DNA of 64,000 nucleotides from NCBI RefSeq assembly GCF_904849725.1, contig NC_058519.1, positions 359,817,974 to 359,881,973 on the forward strand. Reading direction: 5' to 3'. The notes below the pieces were generated by a model, which had not been told where the DNA came from, searched no databases, and saw nothing but the letters and a program-made list of their open reading frames with translations. A program made the position numbers and the translations under genes. Position 1 is the first letter of the stretch; each line of letters starts with the position of its first letter. Source of the DNA: Hordeum vulgare subsp. vulgare (Eukaryota; Streptophyta; Magnoliopsida; Poales; Poaceae). Below are positions 11,135-21,577 of this stretch, in pieces.

Positions 11135-13949
11135 TTGTTGCGAATAATGAGAAGCTGGCAATGTCTGACAGGTGAAAATGTTGTAATTGTAGATATGGCT
11201 TCGTATCTGTTTCTTAATGGTAATATCGATAGATGGCACCGAGGCACACTTATGGAATGTGGCACGAACTTAGACGTGTTGATCACTCGCACCCCAAAGT
11301 CGAACTGGATGATACACCCTTCATGGGTTGATAGGTATGTGTCGGTATAATGACTTAGCATGTTTGACATCCTTTTGATAGCCGCTAACTGTATGTTACA
11401 TTGTATTTATTTTGTAGGTTAAGTTGGGCTGGAATTTTACCCTTGGCACGTCTGGTTGAGGGTACATTGGATGAGTGGGTTCATCATCCCGAATTAGATG
11501 AGGCAGGTGAACCAATGGAGTTTCACAAGAGGCGAGTTAAACATTTCTCTTACGATAGGTCACTCCTTACCTGCTTAGTAGATAGATGGAGACCAGAGAC
11601 ACATACATTTCACTTTTCGTGGGGAGAGATGGCGCCAACTTTACAGGATGTGTCTTACTTGTTGGGATTACCTCTGGCCGGTGCTGCCATGGGTCCTTTA
11701 GAGGCAGAAACTGGTTGCCTAGCATCGATGTAGGCTCGTTTTCTGGCTGTGGTGCCAACTACTACGGTGCTAGACACCGATCGCCACGAGCCTCTTTTTA
11801 GGTGGTTGATCCAGTTTCATATTGTCTCCTTAGGATATCCCAACATTGAGTTGTCAGAGGCACTGATTGACCGAACCCTAGAGGCATATATTCTGTGGTT
11901 GTTCGGCAAGACGATGTTCACGGAGAACCACATGACCACTGTCGATGCACGACTCATCGGTATTGCACGAGAGATAGCTGACGCACGTTGCCCGGAGAAC
12001 ATTGTGTAGAGGAGTTTTGGTTATGCCGTGTTAGCGGATACGTATAGAGGCATGTGCAAAGTTTGCGAGTTGAAGTCTAGAAAATCTGCTCTTGTTGGAT
12101 GTCCACTATTGTTGCAGCTCTGGTCATATGAGAGATTCGCTATTGGTCGACCCTATGTCAACGTTGAAAAACCTTTTGGTTATGAGGACATGGTTGGGAC
12201 TTACGTTCCTTCTATCGACGACTTGCCAACTATGGGATTTGTTTGGGCGCAGAGAGAGGTATTTTCATAACTAGTAACAATATGAATTACTAATGTTTAT
12301 TTCTCGCTATTCAATAGTATTTAGTAATGTTTGTTGTCATGCACAGAGACAGTTTGCGCATAGCCAGGTGAGGGGCTGCTACCCCTCCTTCACGGTGCAG
12401 TTTGATAGTTTGCACGAGGGTCAAGTTTTATGGGAGCCATACTCCGATCATGCTAGTTCAGAAAGGTGTCCAGTTGGGATTTCTGGATTGTGCACTAGAG
12501 ATCGACATTATTGGATGACCAGGGCCAAGTTGGTGTTCGACGTGACGGTTGAGGAGATGGCTCTTCATAGGGTGATGAGACAGTTCGGTCTATGCCAAGA
12601 GCCTAACATTCCTGTTATTCCACACTTACCAGATAACATGCACAAGTAAGTAATACTACTTCAGTTCTCATGTCTGCATTCGGCATATAACTAATCATGC
12701 AGCGTGCATTTCAATCTCAGGTACGGCCGTGTAGGAGGTAACAAGTCCCAGGCTTCTTGGCTTCGCGACATTAGCCCTTACGTCAACGAATGGACTACTG
12801 CGCCGACAAGTATCTGGGATGAAGTTCGGGCCTTTGACTGGGACAAGTCTGGGTTGTATCTGCAACGTTACGGCAGAGCACGAGGGTCTACTTGGTTCCA
12901 TCATCAGCTCCTGATCATATCGAAGCCCCTCTCACCAGCGATCTATTCCCAACTGCCTCAGTTGTTTGAACCAGACACCATGCGGTATGTGATATGGTTC
13001 TCACATGTTAAGTTTTCCCTTAACCTGAACATATACAATTAGTTAAGTCCTTGTTCATAGGGTGAATTGACATCTGAGGCGCTAGATGAGGTTTCCGCTT
13101 TAGTGCAACGCTTTGAGAGACGAGAAAATACACACCGCGAGAGCAAGTCACATGGTTGAAGGGTCTTCAAGGGAAGCTGCGTGGGATTTACGCAGCTGTG
13201 ACATGTAGACGATCTTCGGATGTTGCTAACACTCATGCAGCGCATCGTCCGCCACGCCCTTCTCTGCAGCATTCAGAACCTCGAACCTCTTGGCACCGTT
13301 CACACCCAGGGACCTCCTCCTGGAAGCAGACACCTCCTTCACAACCAGGGAGCTCCTCCTGGCAGCAGACACCTCCTTCACAACCAGGGAGCTCCTCTTG
13401 GCAGCAGACACCTACTTCACACCCAAAGAGCTCGTCCTGGCAGTAGACACCTCCTTCACAACCCTGGTAGCAGACACCTCCTTCACAACCAGGGAGCTAT
13501 TTCTACCAGCAGCCACCTCGTTCACAACCCAGGGGCTTTTCTTGGCTTAATCAGATGGACATAGGTAACACTACTTTGCACATTCTTTTAAAAATTGTAG
13601 GCTCGTAAATCAATTTTACACGTTTTACTTACCGCCGTCGGCATCCAGTCGCAACCGTTCATGGCTTTCAGTCCAGTCACCTGTGTTTACTGGTCCTGCT
13701 TCGTACTTACCCGGCGACGGCGACGACGATGACCGAGGTGCAAACACCTATGATTTCTTGGAGACAGTTCTTGTCACTCCACCACCACCATCGACACAGG
13801 AGACACAGACACTCACGGACGAGGTTGTCTATGGTCGTGGTCCTCGTGAGCCTCGTCCATCGGCTCACGCTTATCACCTTCCGGTCCTCGTCCGAGGAAG
13901 CCCAAGATTCGTCACCGTCGCCAGGAGTGATATAGTTATCTATGTATGA
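11135..13949 (+). pseudogene. Plant mobile domain (PMD; MAIN/MAIL1-like, PF10536) gene, broken
   Basis: Exons fit by splice sites and frame: 11135-11334 (IDRWHRGTLMECG..HPSWVDR), 11418-12258 (DRWRPETHTFHFSWGEMAPTL, then LQDVSYLLGLPL, the PMD hallmark), 12347-12645 (PSFTVQFDSLHEGQVLWEPY) and 12721-12984 (WDEVRAFDWDKSGLYLQRYG). Each junction has GT/AG and preserves the frame. From 13061 the frame slips; then comes a tail of PPSQPGSSSWQQT repeats (13300-13545) and a last piece with VYGRGPREPRP (13683-13949). PMD proteins in Arabidopsis act in nuclear gene silencing and genome stability, and PMD ORFs also occur in plant transposons. Two in-frame TAG codons (11731-11733 and 12007-12009) stand where CAG is likely, both C-to-T changes, so this copy is dead. 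The start codon at 11135 is tentative. It lies inside the MULE. Confidence 0.8.
13300..13545 (+). repeat. 42-bp coding repeat in the PMD tail
   Basis: CCTCCTTCACAACCAGGGAG with CTCCTCCTGGCAGCAGACA recurs about every 42 bases, five to six times, in the frame PPSQPGSSSWQQT. The copies are very similar, suggesting recent slippage, and the fourth is shortened and carries stop codons. Confidence 0.8.
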
Positions 13950-14164
13950 GACATGACTATCTAATTATGTATGAGACATATGTCTACTTTATGTATGGGA
14001 CATATTCATGTATGAGACATATTTATGTTCTATTTCAGTGGTAAATTGGTTTATTGGGATGACAGTTGTACTGCAAACTAAATGCATCCAACTGAATTAA
14101 ACAGTACAACTGAATTAAACGTTACAACTTAATTAAACAGACTAATTAAAAAGGCAGGACTAAA

Positions 14165-15158
14165 CTACATGAAGGCATCATCGTCATCCTCAGTCGATGC
14201 AGATCTCTTGCCCTTCGATGATGAGGTACTCTTGCCCTTGGTACCCGACATGAAGATATCGTCTTCGTCCTCTCTCTCGTCTATCCATAAAAATGGATGG
14301 TTTACTCCACCGTGAATGGGGGGATAGTAGGGCGAGACAGTATGATCACTATGGCAGATGGCTGAAAACAACAGCTAGCTCAAGTTCACGCTCTTTGAAA
14401 GTTATGAGCACCAAATTGTTGACTTCAATAGATGATGCCAGAAGAAAATTACCGAAACCTTCCTTCTTCAACACCATTCTATCACCCAAGCCAATAAAGT
14501 AGGAATAATGAATGCTCACGGATTTATCATCATCTTCAGAATCCAAAGTAATTTCAAGAGTTAAAGAACCAGTCCTAGGAATTAACACAAATTCCTTCAA
14601 ACTCCTCACAACCATGCTAGGAATAACCTCACAAAAACATCAAGTTACATGATATTCAGCTTACAAATTTAAAATAGTATGCTAGAACAAAGAACAAATA
14701 AATAAAAAATACCCGAAACCAAAGCTCACCATATGTTGAGAAATAACATTCGTGGAATCCATCCTATGAACAAAAGGAGTACACACTATGTAGTTGTCAT
14801 CAAAGAGCTATCGCGACATGACATACATTTGATGATAATCCAGAGTGACACCACGACTATAAAACAAATGTCAACAAGTTCCCTCTGAGTTTCACTCAGA
14901 TCCTCAAGAGCTACAAAAAATTAATTTCACAAACTGAGCAGAACAGCAAAATGTATAAGCTGAAATAAAACTGAAATTCAGTTCAACAAATAACTTACCA
15001 ACATAGGGTAAATGGAACAACATAACACCACCCCGATGAAAATCAACACCAATCATAATTCCATAGTGCTCAAGCGTAACAGCCATCATGTCACGATGAC
15101 GGAGACCATAATCATTCACAAGTTCCTCCCACGAAGAACCATGGAATTTACTGCTCAT
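14165..15158 (-). pseudogene. B3-like DNA-binding domain gene in the MULE (intactness uncertain)
   Basis: Minus-strand pieces in order: 15158-14999, starting MSSKFHGSSWEELVNDYGL and ending at a donor (GTTG|GTAAG); about 14871-14731, joined by an acceptor (TTTTATAG) and ending near a GTGAG donor; and 14615 downwards, with an EFVLIPRTGSLTLEITLD start, then MVLKKEGFGNFLLASSIEVN and NNLVLITFKERE. The last looks like the core of a B3 domain (PF02362: strand, helix GWxxFxxxNxL, then GD/NxLVxxxF), which binds DNA in plant transcription factors. The tail (14371-14165) is acidic and lysine/serine-rich (SGTKGKSTSSSKGKR, EDDDDAFM). The middle exon has an in-frame stop in the reading I tried, so it may be dead. 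It ends 215 bases from the PMD gene, convergent with it. Family call is moderate. Confidence 0.5.
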
Positions 15159-15220
15159 CCAACCATGTCTAAACAGAAGAGGGTATAGGTTACCCTCACT
15201 GTTGTGAAGAACAAGATCAA

Positions 15221-15453
15221 TATCCAGGGGCTCTTCGGCCTCCTGGAGGCCGACGGGTGCTCTTCGGCCAGCCTAGGGCCGACACCCTCTCTTCGGTCAC
15301 CCGGGGGCCCACCGGCCCTCTTCGGCCTCCCGTCGGCCGACAGGTCCCCGTTCGGCCCACCAGAGGCTGACCGGGTAGTATTTTTGTTTTTTTTAAATTC
15401 GACAGATGGTTCTCGAATTTGGTACAAATTTAGTCGTTATTTTGAAAAAAATC
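15221..15453 (-). repeat. Right terminal inverted repeat of the MULE
   Basis: Inverse copy of 10324-10560; read on minus from 15453 it begins GATTTTTTTCAAAATAACG and continues AAATTTGTACCAAATTCGAG. Followed by the duplicated CAAAAAGAG. Confidence 0.85.
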
Positions 15454-15462
15454 CAAAAAGAG
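15454..15462. repeat. Right 9-bp target-site duplication (CAAAAAGAG)
   Basis: Perfect copy of 10315-10323. Confidence 0.82.
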
Positions 15463-15469
15463 CAGCTAG

Positions 15470-15775
15470 TCTAGACTTGCAAGTCGGTGGCTCACTTGCA
15501 ACTGCAACAGTAAAAATTAAAGAGACACGCTCGGGTTTGCATATTGATGGTCGACTTGCGCCTAGACAAAAAACAAAAAAGGCTAGTCCAATTACACATC
15601 GGGGGTACACTTGCATCAGAGAGTAAAATGATCTGGATCCAGATGCATGTTAATGATTGACTTCGAACCGGAACAAGAAAAATAAAAAGAGATGGGCTTC
15701 TTACATATTAGGATTAGACTTGCAAACATAAATAAAAAAATGAACCGTTGCTGTACTGTTTAGAAACTTGGTTCG
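15470..15775 (+). repeat. Degenerate continuation of the 50-bp minisatellite
   Basis: Five or six weak units with CACTTGCAACTGCAAC, GACTTGCGCCTAGAC, CACTTGCATCAGAG, GACTTCGAACCGGAAC and GACTTGCAAACA, spaced 50-60 bases and in the same direction as 8924-9860. Confidence 0.65.
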
Positions 15776-16438
15776 GTCGCTTGGAACCTCCTATTCGCCG
15801 CGCGTTGTGGCAAGGAGTCGCGCGCCGCACAGGGGTAACGCCCCCGACTAGGCCAGCCCATCTTCGGCTGGACCCCAACCGGGCAAGCCCAGCTTATTTT
15901 TTTTAACAAAACTAATAATTAGTTTTCTACATTTTACAAATTCTGGGAAAAAAATTCCGAAACACTTTTTGAAATTCCGGAATATTTTTCAGATTCCGGA
16001 ACATTTTTTTCAAATTTAGGAATATATTTATGACAAATCCAAACATTTTGATCAAAATTCAAGAACATTTTTCAAAATTCTCGAATATTTTTTCAAATTC
16101 CGGAAAAAAATTCAAATTCCAGTTCATTTTTTCAAATTCAGGAACATTTTTTAAAATTCTGAAACATCTTTCAAATTCCGTCACACTTTTTCAAATTCTG
16201 AAACTTTTTTGAAAATCTAAAACATTTTTGAAACCGAAATAGAATACCGGTTCAGGGAATCTTCTAGAAAGTTCCCAAAACTGGAAATGAACGGCTAGGA
16301 AAGTCTATAAGGTTTCCAAAAACGGCATCCCCGCAATTGTTAATGGGCCGGTGCGGATCATCCATCGCTACCATTTTCACTGTGCGAAGGCGTGGCAATT
16401 TACCGCAATGCGCGGCAAATAGGGGCTTCCGGGTCGCT
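15776..16438. mobile_element. Small non-autonomous DNA element with inverted ends
   Basis: The left end GTCGCTTGGAACCTCCTATT-CGCCGCGCG matches, inverted, the right end (minus from 16438: AGCGACCCGGAAGCCCCTAT-TTGCCGCGC), about 75% over 37 bases. The interior is an AT-rich series of short ATTCCGGAA(A/C)ATTTTT phrases (15945-16225). No ORF; I found no clear target duplication, so superfamily (perhaps Mutator) is unproven. Confidence 0.45.
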
Positions 16439-17047
16439 TTACACCAAAATCAAAGATGAATGGAATAGAGAGAGAGGGGGCAAAGAACACACCCAACGGT
16501 CACCTAGTTTATTTGATATTTGAAAGATAACTATTTTCTTCAACTATAACACAAAAAGGAAAAATGAATCATGAAAAACGCCCCTAAAATGAACAACAAA
16601 CGAACGGCATCGGACGTGCGGGACAAAAAAAATCCCAGTCAAAGAATTGCACAAAATTTATAGCGACTGATCAAATGGACTGAAATTTGAATGAGATATG
16701 ACACTCATTTATATGAGTATTAGCAATTCTGATACGTGATTTACTATTTCATGGACACGTTGCATAGATGATGACAAATCGAAACAATGACAAAAAAAAT
16801 GCATGAACAATCATATAATATATACATGCACACAAAAATTGCGTGCACACATATGATATATACACATATCATAACATCGCAAGGAAAAACAAATTAAAGA
16901 AAAACAAAGGACCTCACAAACAACAACTGCTGCGGCGAGACAGTTTAACAATAGACCAAAATAGTTACAAGACTAGAAAGACAAAGCCAACCCACGACTG
17001 AAAACACATTGGCCAGCCGACGCGATGTTGATAGACTGCACGATTAT
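16439..17047. other. Unannotated AT-rich stretch
   Basis: No gene, LTR end or inverted repeat recognised. Contains ATATAT-rich words near 16815-16870. Confidence 0.5.
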
Positions 17048-17239
17048 GGGAACTCCTAGTCAGCGCCTTCCGCGCCAACTAGCGAGGCTTGCGCTCACAC
17101 TCGTCCTAAACGGACCGTGGCCCATTAAATACGTGTGTGCTCGTTGGCTAACCAGTCTCTTCGTTCGCTTGCTCGGGTGTCATTCGTGGTTTGTGGCAAA
17201 GTTGACCAGGTTTCCTAGCTGGTTCATGGGTTGACATTC

Positions 17240-18430
17240 GCTGCAAAAATTCAACAACAAAAAAGATCGGAAAAATAAGAAAAGTTCACCAGATTCAACG
17301 AAAGTTGATAAATTTCAAAAATGTTCATCAATTTTTTTAAAAGTTCACAAATTTAACAAAGTCCAGAATTTAAAAAAAGTTCATCGATTTAAAAGAAGTT
17401 CATCCCAAAATTGTATAAAAAATCATTGATTTGAAAAAAATTCATTAATTTCGAAAAAAGTTCATCGATTTTAAAAAAGTTCATCCCAAATTTGAATAAA
17501 TAGATTTTAGAAAAGTTTATCAAATTCGAAAACAGTCCATCGATTGAAAAAAAGTTCATCCCAATTTTGAATAAAAATTCATTGATTTGAAAAAAAAAGT
17601 TCATTAATTTCGAAAATTGTTCATCAATTTAAAAAAGTTCATCCCAAATTTGAATAAAATTTCATACATTTTTAAAAATGTTTATCAAATAAGAATAAAG
17701 GTCATCGATTGAAAAAAAGTTCATCCCAAATTTGAATAAAGATCATTGATTTAAAAAAATGTTAATTAATTTCAAAAAAAGTTCATCGATTTAATAAATA
17801 GTTCATCCCCATTTTGAATAAAAAATCATAGATTTTTCTAAAAAAATATCATATTCGAAACAAGTTCATCGATTGAAAAAAAGTTCATCCCAAATTTGAA
17901 TAAAAATTCATTGATTTGAAAAAAACTTCATTAATTTCGAAAAAAGTTCATCGATTTAAAAAAAGTTCATCCCAAATTTGAATAAAAATTCATAGATTTT
18001 AAAAACAGTTTATCAAATTCAAAAAAAATTCATCGATTGAAAAGAAGTTCATCCCAAATTTGAATAAAAAATCATTGATTTGAAAAAAAGTTCATTAATT
18101 TCGAAAAAGTTCATAGATTTATTAAAAATTCATCCAAAATTTGAATAAAAAATCATAGATTTTTTTTAAAAAAACATCAAGTTTGAAAAATGTTCATCAA
18201 TTCAAAAAAAGTTCATCCAATTTTTTTTAAATCATTGAGTTGAAATAAAGTTCATCAAATTAGAAAAAAGGTCATTGTTTTTGGGAAAAACATGAGATTC
18301 GGAAAATGTTCATAGAATTCGGGAAAAGTTCATCAATTTTGAAAGAAAGTTCATCAAATTTGGAAAAAAAATCATTGATTGTGAAAATGGTTCACAAATA
18401 TAAAAATAGTTCATCTGTTTTAAAAACAAA
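17240..18430 (+). repeat. AT-rich higher-order tandem repeat (30-bp units in a 165-bp period)
   Basis: Short units AAAAAAGTTCATC(G/A)ATTT recur throughout. A longer pattern is also visible: CATCGATTGAAAA(A/G)AAGTTC occurs near 17538, 17703, 17868 and 18032, 165 bases apart, each followed by ATCCCAA, ATTCATTGATTTG and TTCATTAATTTCG units in the same order. Confidence 0.82.
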
Positions 18431-18602
18431 TAGCAAAATTTGAGAAAAGTCCAAGCATTTGAAAAAGAAAAAGGAAGCAAAAAAGAAACAAAGAAAAAGA
18501 TTATAAAAATAGAAAAGCAACCAAGCCGTTTAAAAAAAAAAGAAAACCCGTCGTGATCTGGAGAAAGAATACACAGGAGAAAACGAATTAGTTATTGCAC
18601 AT

Positions 18603-18684
18603 TGTGGGTTATCCCAAGTGGTTGGATCGTTTCTAAATTATGTGTTAGGTCTCTGGTTCGAATCCCTTCTTGGCCTCCTTTTTT
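18603..18684 (+). other. tRNA-like (pol III promoter-like) relic
   Basis: A perfect B box GGTTCGAATCC (18655-18665) lies 45 bases after an A-box-like TATCCCAAGTGG (18610-18621), the spacing of a tRNA gene, with a T6 run at 18679. The T-arm and acceptor stems do not pair well, so this is not a working tRNA; a SINE head or decayed tRNA is more likely. Confidence 0.4.
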
Positions 18685-18895
18685 CTAATTTTAAAAGAAT
18701 AAGAGAATAAAAGCATCTAGGCCGGCCCAAATCGTGGTAGAGGGGTATGCGTTGTAGGTGCCGGTTAGCAAAAATAGCCTATAACTAGCGCCTGTGGCAC
18801 TAAATAGGATTCTCCCGCTCAAACGGCGGACAAAGGAGTAGACATGTACGCGAATTTTAAGGACAAAACAAATGCAATGATAATGGGCTTAGTGA

Positions 18896-19302
18896 TGGTG
18901 TCCTAAATTAGGGGTACTCATCACGTCGTCTTCCGATCAGTAGGGCAGGTCGAGGACCCCATGATGATTCATTAATGGGCTAGTTCGGACAACCCATTAT
19001 GAATAAAAAGGATATTTTACAAGACTTGACGCACAAGACAAGGACTCCTCTAACCCCTAGGCCTATGGTACAATATACAAACCGAGGCTAGCCTAGTTAA
19101 TAGACAATTTCATATTCATTAAAACAATCTTGTGGTAGATACAACAATTTCATATTCATTACAACAATCAAAAGCAGGACGTAGGGTATTATCTTTTTGA
19201 GAGAGCTCGAACCTAGGTAAAATATTGTGTCCATGTTACCATCGCTCTAAGACGCCTAACTTAGGACCCTTACTACGAGATATGTCGTATTTGATACCGA
19301 CA
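18896..19302 (+). repeat. 5' LTR of the 0.4-kb-LTR gypsy element
   Basis: Starts TGGTGTCCTAAATTAGGGG and ends TTGATACCGACA at 19302, next to TTGGTGTTTTCATTGAGA (putative primer binding site, 19303-19320). It contains a small internal duplication of CAATTTCATATTCATTA (near 19107 and 19145) absent from the right LTR. Confidence 0.75.
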
Positions 19303-21577
19303 TTGGTGTTTTCATTGAGAACCTGCTCACAGTCTCCGCAGTGCGATGGGAATTCAGATCGTCTAGGGCGCGATCTACGCGTCGGAACCGAGCTTTGTTG
19401 CCGACGTCGGCATCTTTGTTGTCGGCTTGACTGGTCACCTCAGTTGGACCGAGGACTGCGCTCCGCGTCGGATCATCAAGATGGGACGGATACTTTCATC
19501 GTCATCATCTTCGATCTCTATCAAGTTCACGGGAAATCACCCATGGAGCTCGGGGGCTCGATGTTAACATCGTCCTCGGACAACCGTGTAGTTTTTCTGT
19601 ACAGCTAGTCGTGTTCGTCGTCCCTGCTTCCTCGAACATCTCTTTGATAATTGATTCGGTGGAATTGTTTGGAATTGGGTCTAGAATATTCGTATAAAAT
19701 TTTATCATGTTTTGATGGAGGAATCTCCGGCAAACTCCAATCTACCGGAGCCCTGTCGAATCTGAATGAGAATGTGGACGAGTTTAGGGCGAGGAGTCCG
19801 GCGGCTAGCTCGGAGATTGTTTGCAAGATCCTACCTTTCATCTCTTGCGGAATTCTCATACCAATCACCCCTCCAAATTTCAGCTCGATCCAACCGTCCA
19901 AACCCTGGAAAACGTCCTATGAGTACTTCAATTTTTGAATTTGTTTTCTGCATGAAAATGACTCCGACTCAAATCCATCTTTCTTCATGAACGGGATATT
20001 GGACATCCTTTTTGGAGAATGTTTTTTCTAGTGTATCGTGTGTTGTTTTCAAACACGTGCCACAAATGTTATGGGCCAGTTCTTTTGACTCAGTTCTGAA
20101 GAATAACTGTGTGAAAAATTACAATTGCAAAAGAACTCGTTTCTTCCCCAAGAATTATCTGAGAATTACGAGAATTACTAGTGCATTTACAATTATGAGA
20201 ACCTAGCAATTATGGCAATTCTAGCCAACCCCCAGAAAAGAAAACCATTCATTTTGAACCGCTACCCCTATTGAATGAAAATATTACGTTCAAATTGCCA
20301 CTCGGACCACACCGTAACACGGCCAAAATAGAGCCTCCCGTTTCGTTCCTCCCACCCGAGTGTCGCCGCCATCCGTGAGATCCCCGCCATCATGCGTCGT
20401 CGGGCGGCCACCCTATGCCCCCGTCGCCCCTTCTCCTCCTGTCCATCCCGTCGGGCCGCCACATCTCGACACCTTCCTTCCCATCCGCCTAGCTGATGCG
20501 CCGTCGGGCCACCACCCTATGCCGCCAGGCCGCCACATCTTGACACATCCCCACCCCGACCACCCAGCTCCTGCGCCGTCACCACCCCTTCTCCTCCTCT
20601 CCATCCTGTCGGGCTGCCACATCTCGACGCCTCCCAACCCGGTCACCCTGCTCCTGCATCGCCAGACCGCCACCCTATGCTGCCGCCCCCTTCTGCACCT
20701 CCCCTTCCCGCCGGGCTGCCGCATCTCGATGCCTCCCGCCCGGCCACCCCGCTCTTGTGCCGCCGGGCCGCCACCCTGCACCGCCGTCACCCTTTCTCCA
20801 TTTCAATCTAGGGCTGTTTCAGACATATGAACACACAACTCATACAACAAACACATGCTAGAATTACAAAAAAGAACTGGACACACAATTCTGTGGCCAC
20901 ACGATTCTGTGGGCAGTTTTCCAGAATTATCAGGTGAAAAGAACTGGTCGTGTTTTCCGAGGCGATCTTCATCGTCACACCAATGTCAAACCGGCCAACC
21001 ACTTTGCTCCATGGCTACCAACGTGCGCCAATATCGACTGCACCGTCGCTCCATCGAGCCGACACAAATACCTCGGATCATCACCCCAGTAAGTTGACCA
21101 AGTGTTCATCATCATGAAGGACAACTAATCATCAAGACAACATTGTCGCCCCATGGATTAAACGGATTGGACGCACCGCCATCACCGCACAATCAATTTA
21201 ACAAGCTGGCATCGACTGTGTCACAAATTTCGACCCGCGGCGGCATCGCTGCAACATCACTTCTTCAAGCTGACGTCCATCACAGCGGCCTGCTTCGACA
21301 CATCGGCTGGCATGGGGGCTCTACCGTCACCTTACCGACTTCTTCAAAACCTCGGCTAGACCAGGGGCTTCACCATCTCTTCATCAACCTACTCTCGGGA
21401 CTTCATCTTCACCAGCCAACTAGCTCCTCGCATGAGGCAGCATCGTGCTTCACACCGATGCGGCCGATCATCTTGAATAGATTGATAGCCTCGCCCCAGG
21501 ACAGAAAGTCAAGTTCGGCAGCCTAGAGTACGCCCTCGACGCCTAGGGCGATCTGTTCCTTGTCGGGTTCATGGCCA
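19303..21577 (+). other. 5' internal region of the gypsy element
   Basis: Non-coding or decayed gag leader; no frame longer than about 150 codons and none with a known domain. The 156-codon frame at 20360-20830 is proline-rich because the DNA is GC-rich and repetitive. A candidate inverted-repeat insertion lies at 20073-20949. Confidence 0.5.
20073..20949. mobile_element. Candidate inverted-repeat element with GC-rich core
   Basis: The left end GGGCCAGTTCTTTTGACT faces a right end whose complement is GACCAGTTCTTTTCACCTGA. A second inverted AAAAGAACTGG occurs at 20872 and a related AAAAGAACTCG at 20128. The core (20340-20800) is strongly GC-rich with loosely repeated GGGC(C/T)GCCACATCTCGAC blocks, unlike its AT-rich edges, as if an exon had been captured. 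No convincing target duplication seen. Confidence 0.35.

Larger units (their letters stand above)
10324..15453. mobile_element. Mutator-like element (MULE), 5.13 kb, carrying PMD and B3-like genes
   Basis: The element has long inverted terminal repeats (10324-10560 and 15221-15453) starting GATTTTTTT(TT)CAAAA at both ends, flanked by a perfect 9-bp duplication CAAAAAGAG. Outer arms share AAATTTGTACCAAATTC and ACCATCTGTC; the inner GC-rich arms include a stretch of about 45 bases with one mismatch (10515-10560 against the complement of 15221-15266). Between them are a plant-mobile-domain gene on plus and a B3-like gene on minus, tail to tail. There is no recognisable MURA transposase, so mobility would need a helper. 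It interrupts the minisatellite, which continues in the same orientation on the far side. Confidence 0.85.
17048..18816. mobile_element. Non-autonomous AT-rich element with GGGA...TCCC inverted ends
   Basis: Left end GGGAACTCCTAGTCAGCGCC matches the complement of the right end (minus from 18816: GGGAGAATCCTATTTAGTGCC). The interior is a long GTTCAT-based tandem repeat and a tRNA-like segment. No ORF and no confirmed target duplication. Possibly a Mutator-type MITE; an unclassified repeat is the alternative. Confidence 0.42.

Noticed and set aside
18603..18675. Functional tRNA gene
   Set aside because: B box is perfect but T-arm and acceptor stems do not form; called a relic instead.
20360..20830. 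156-codon proline-rich ORF
   Set aside because: The GC-rich repetitive DNA is open on both strands; no recognisable protein. Kept only as a possible captured fragment.
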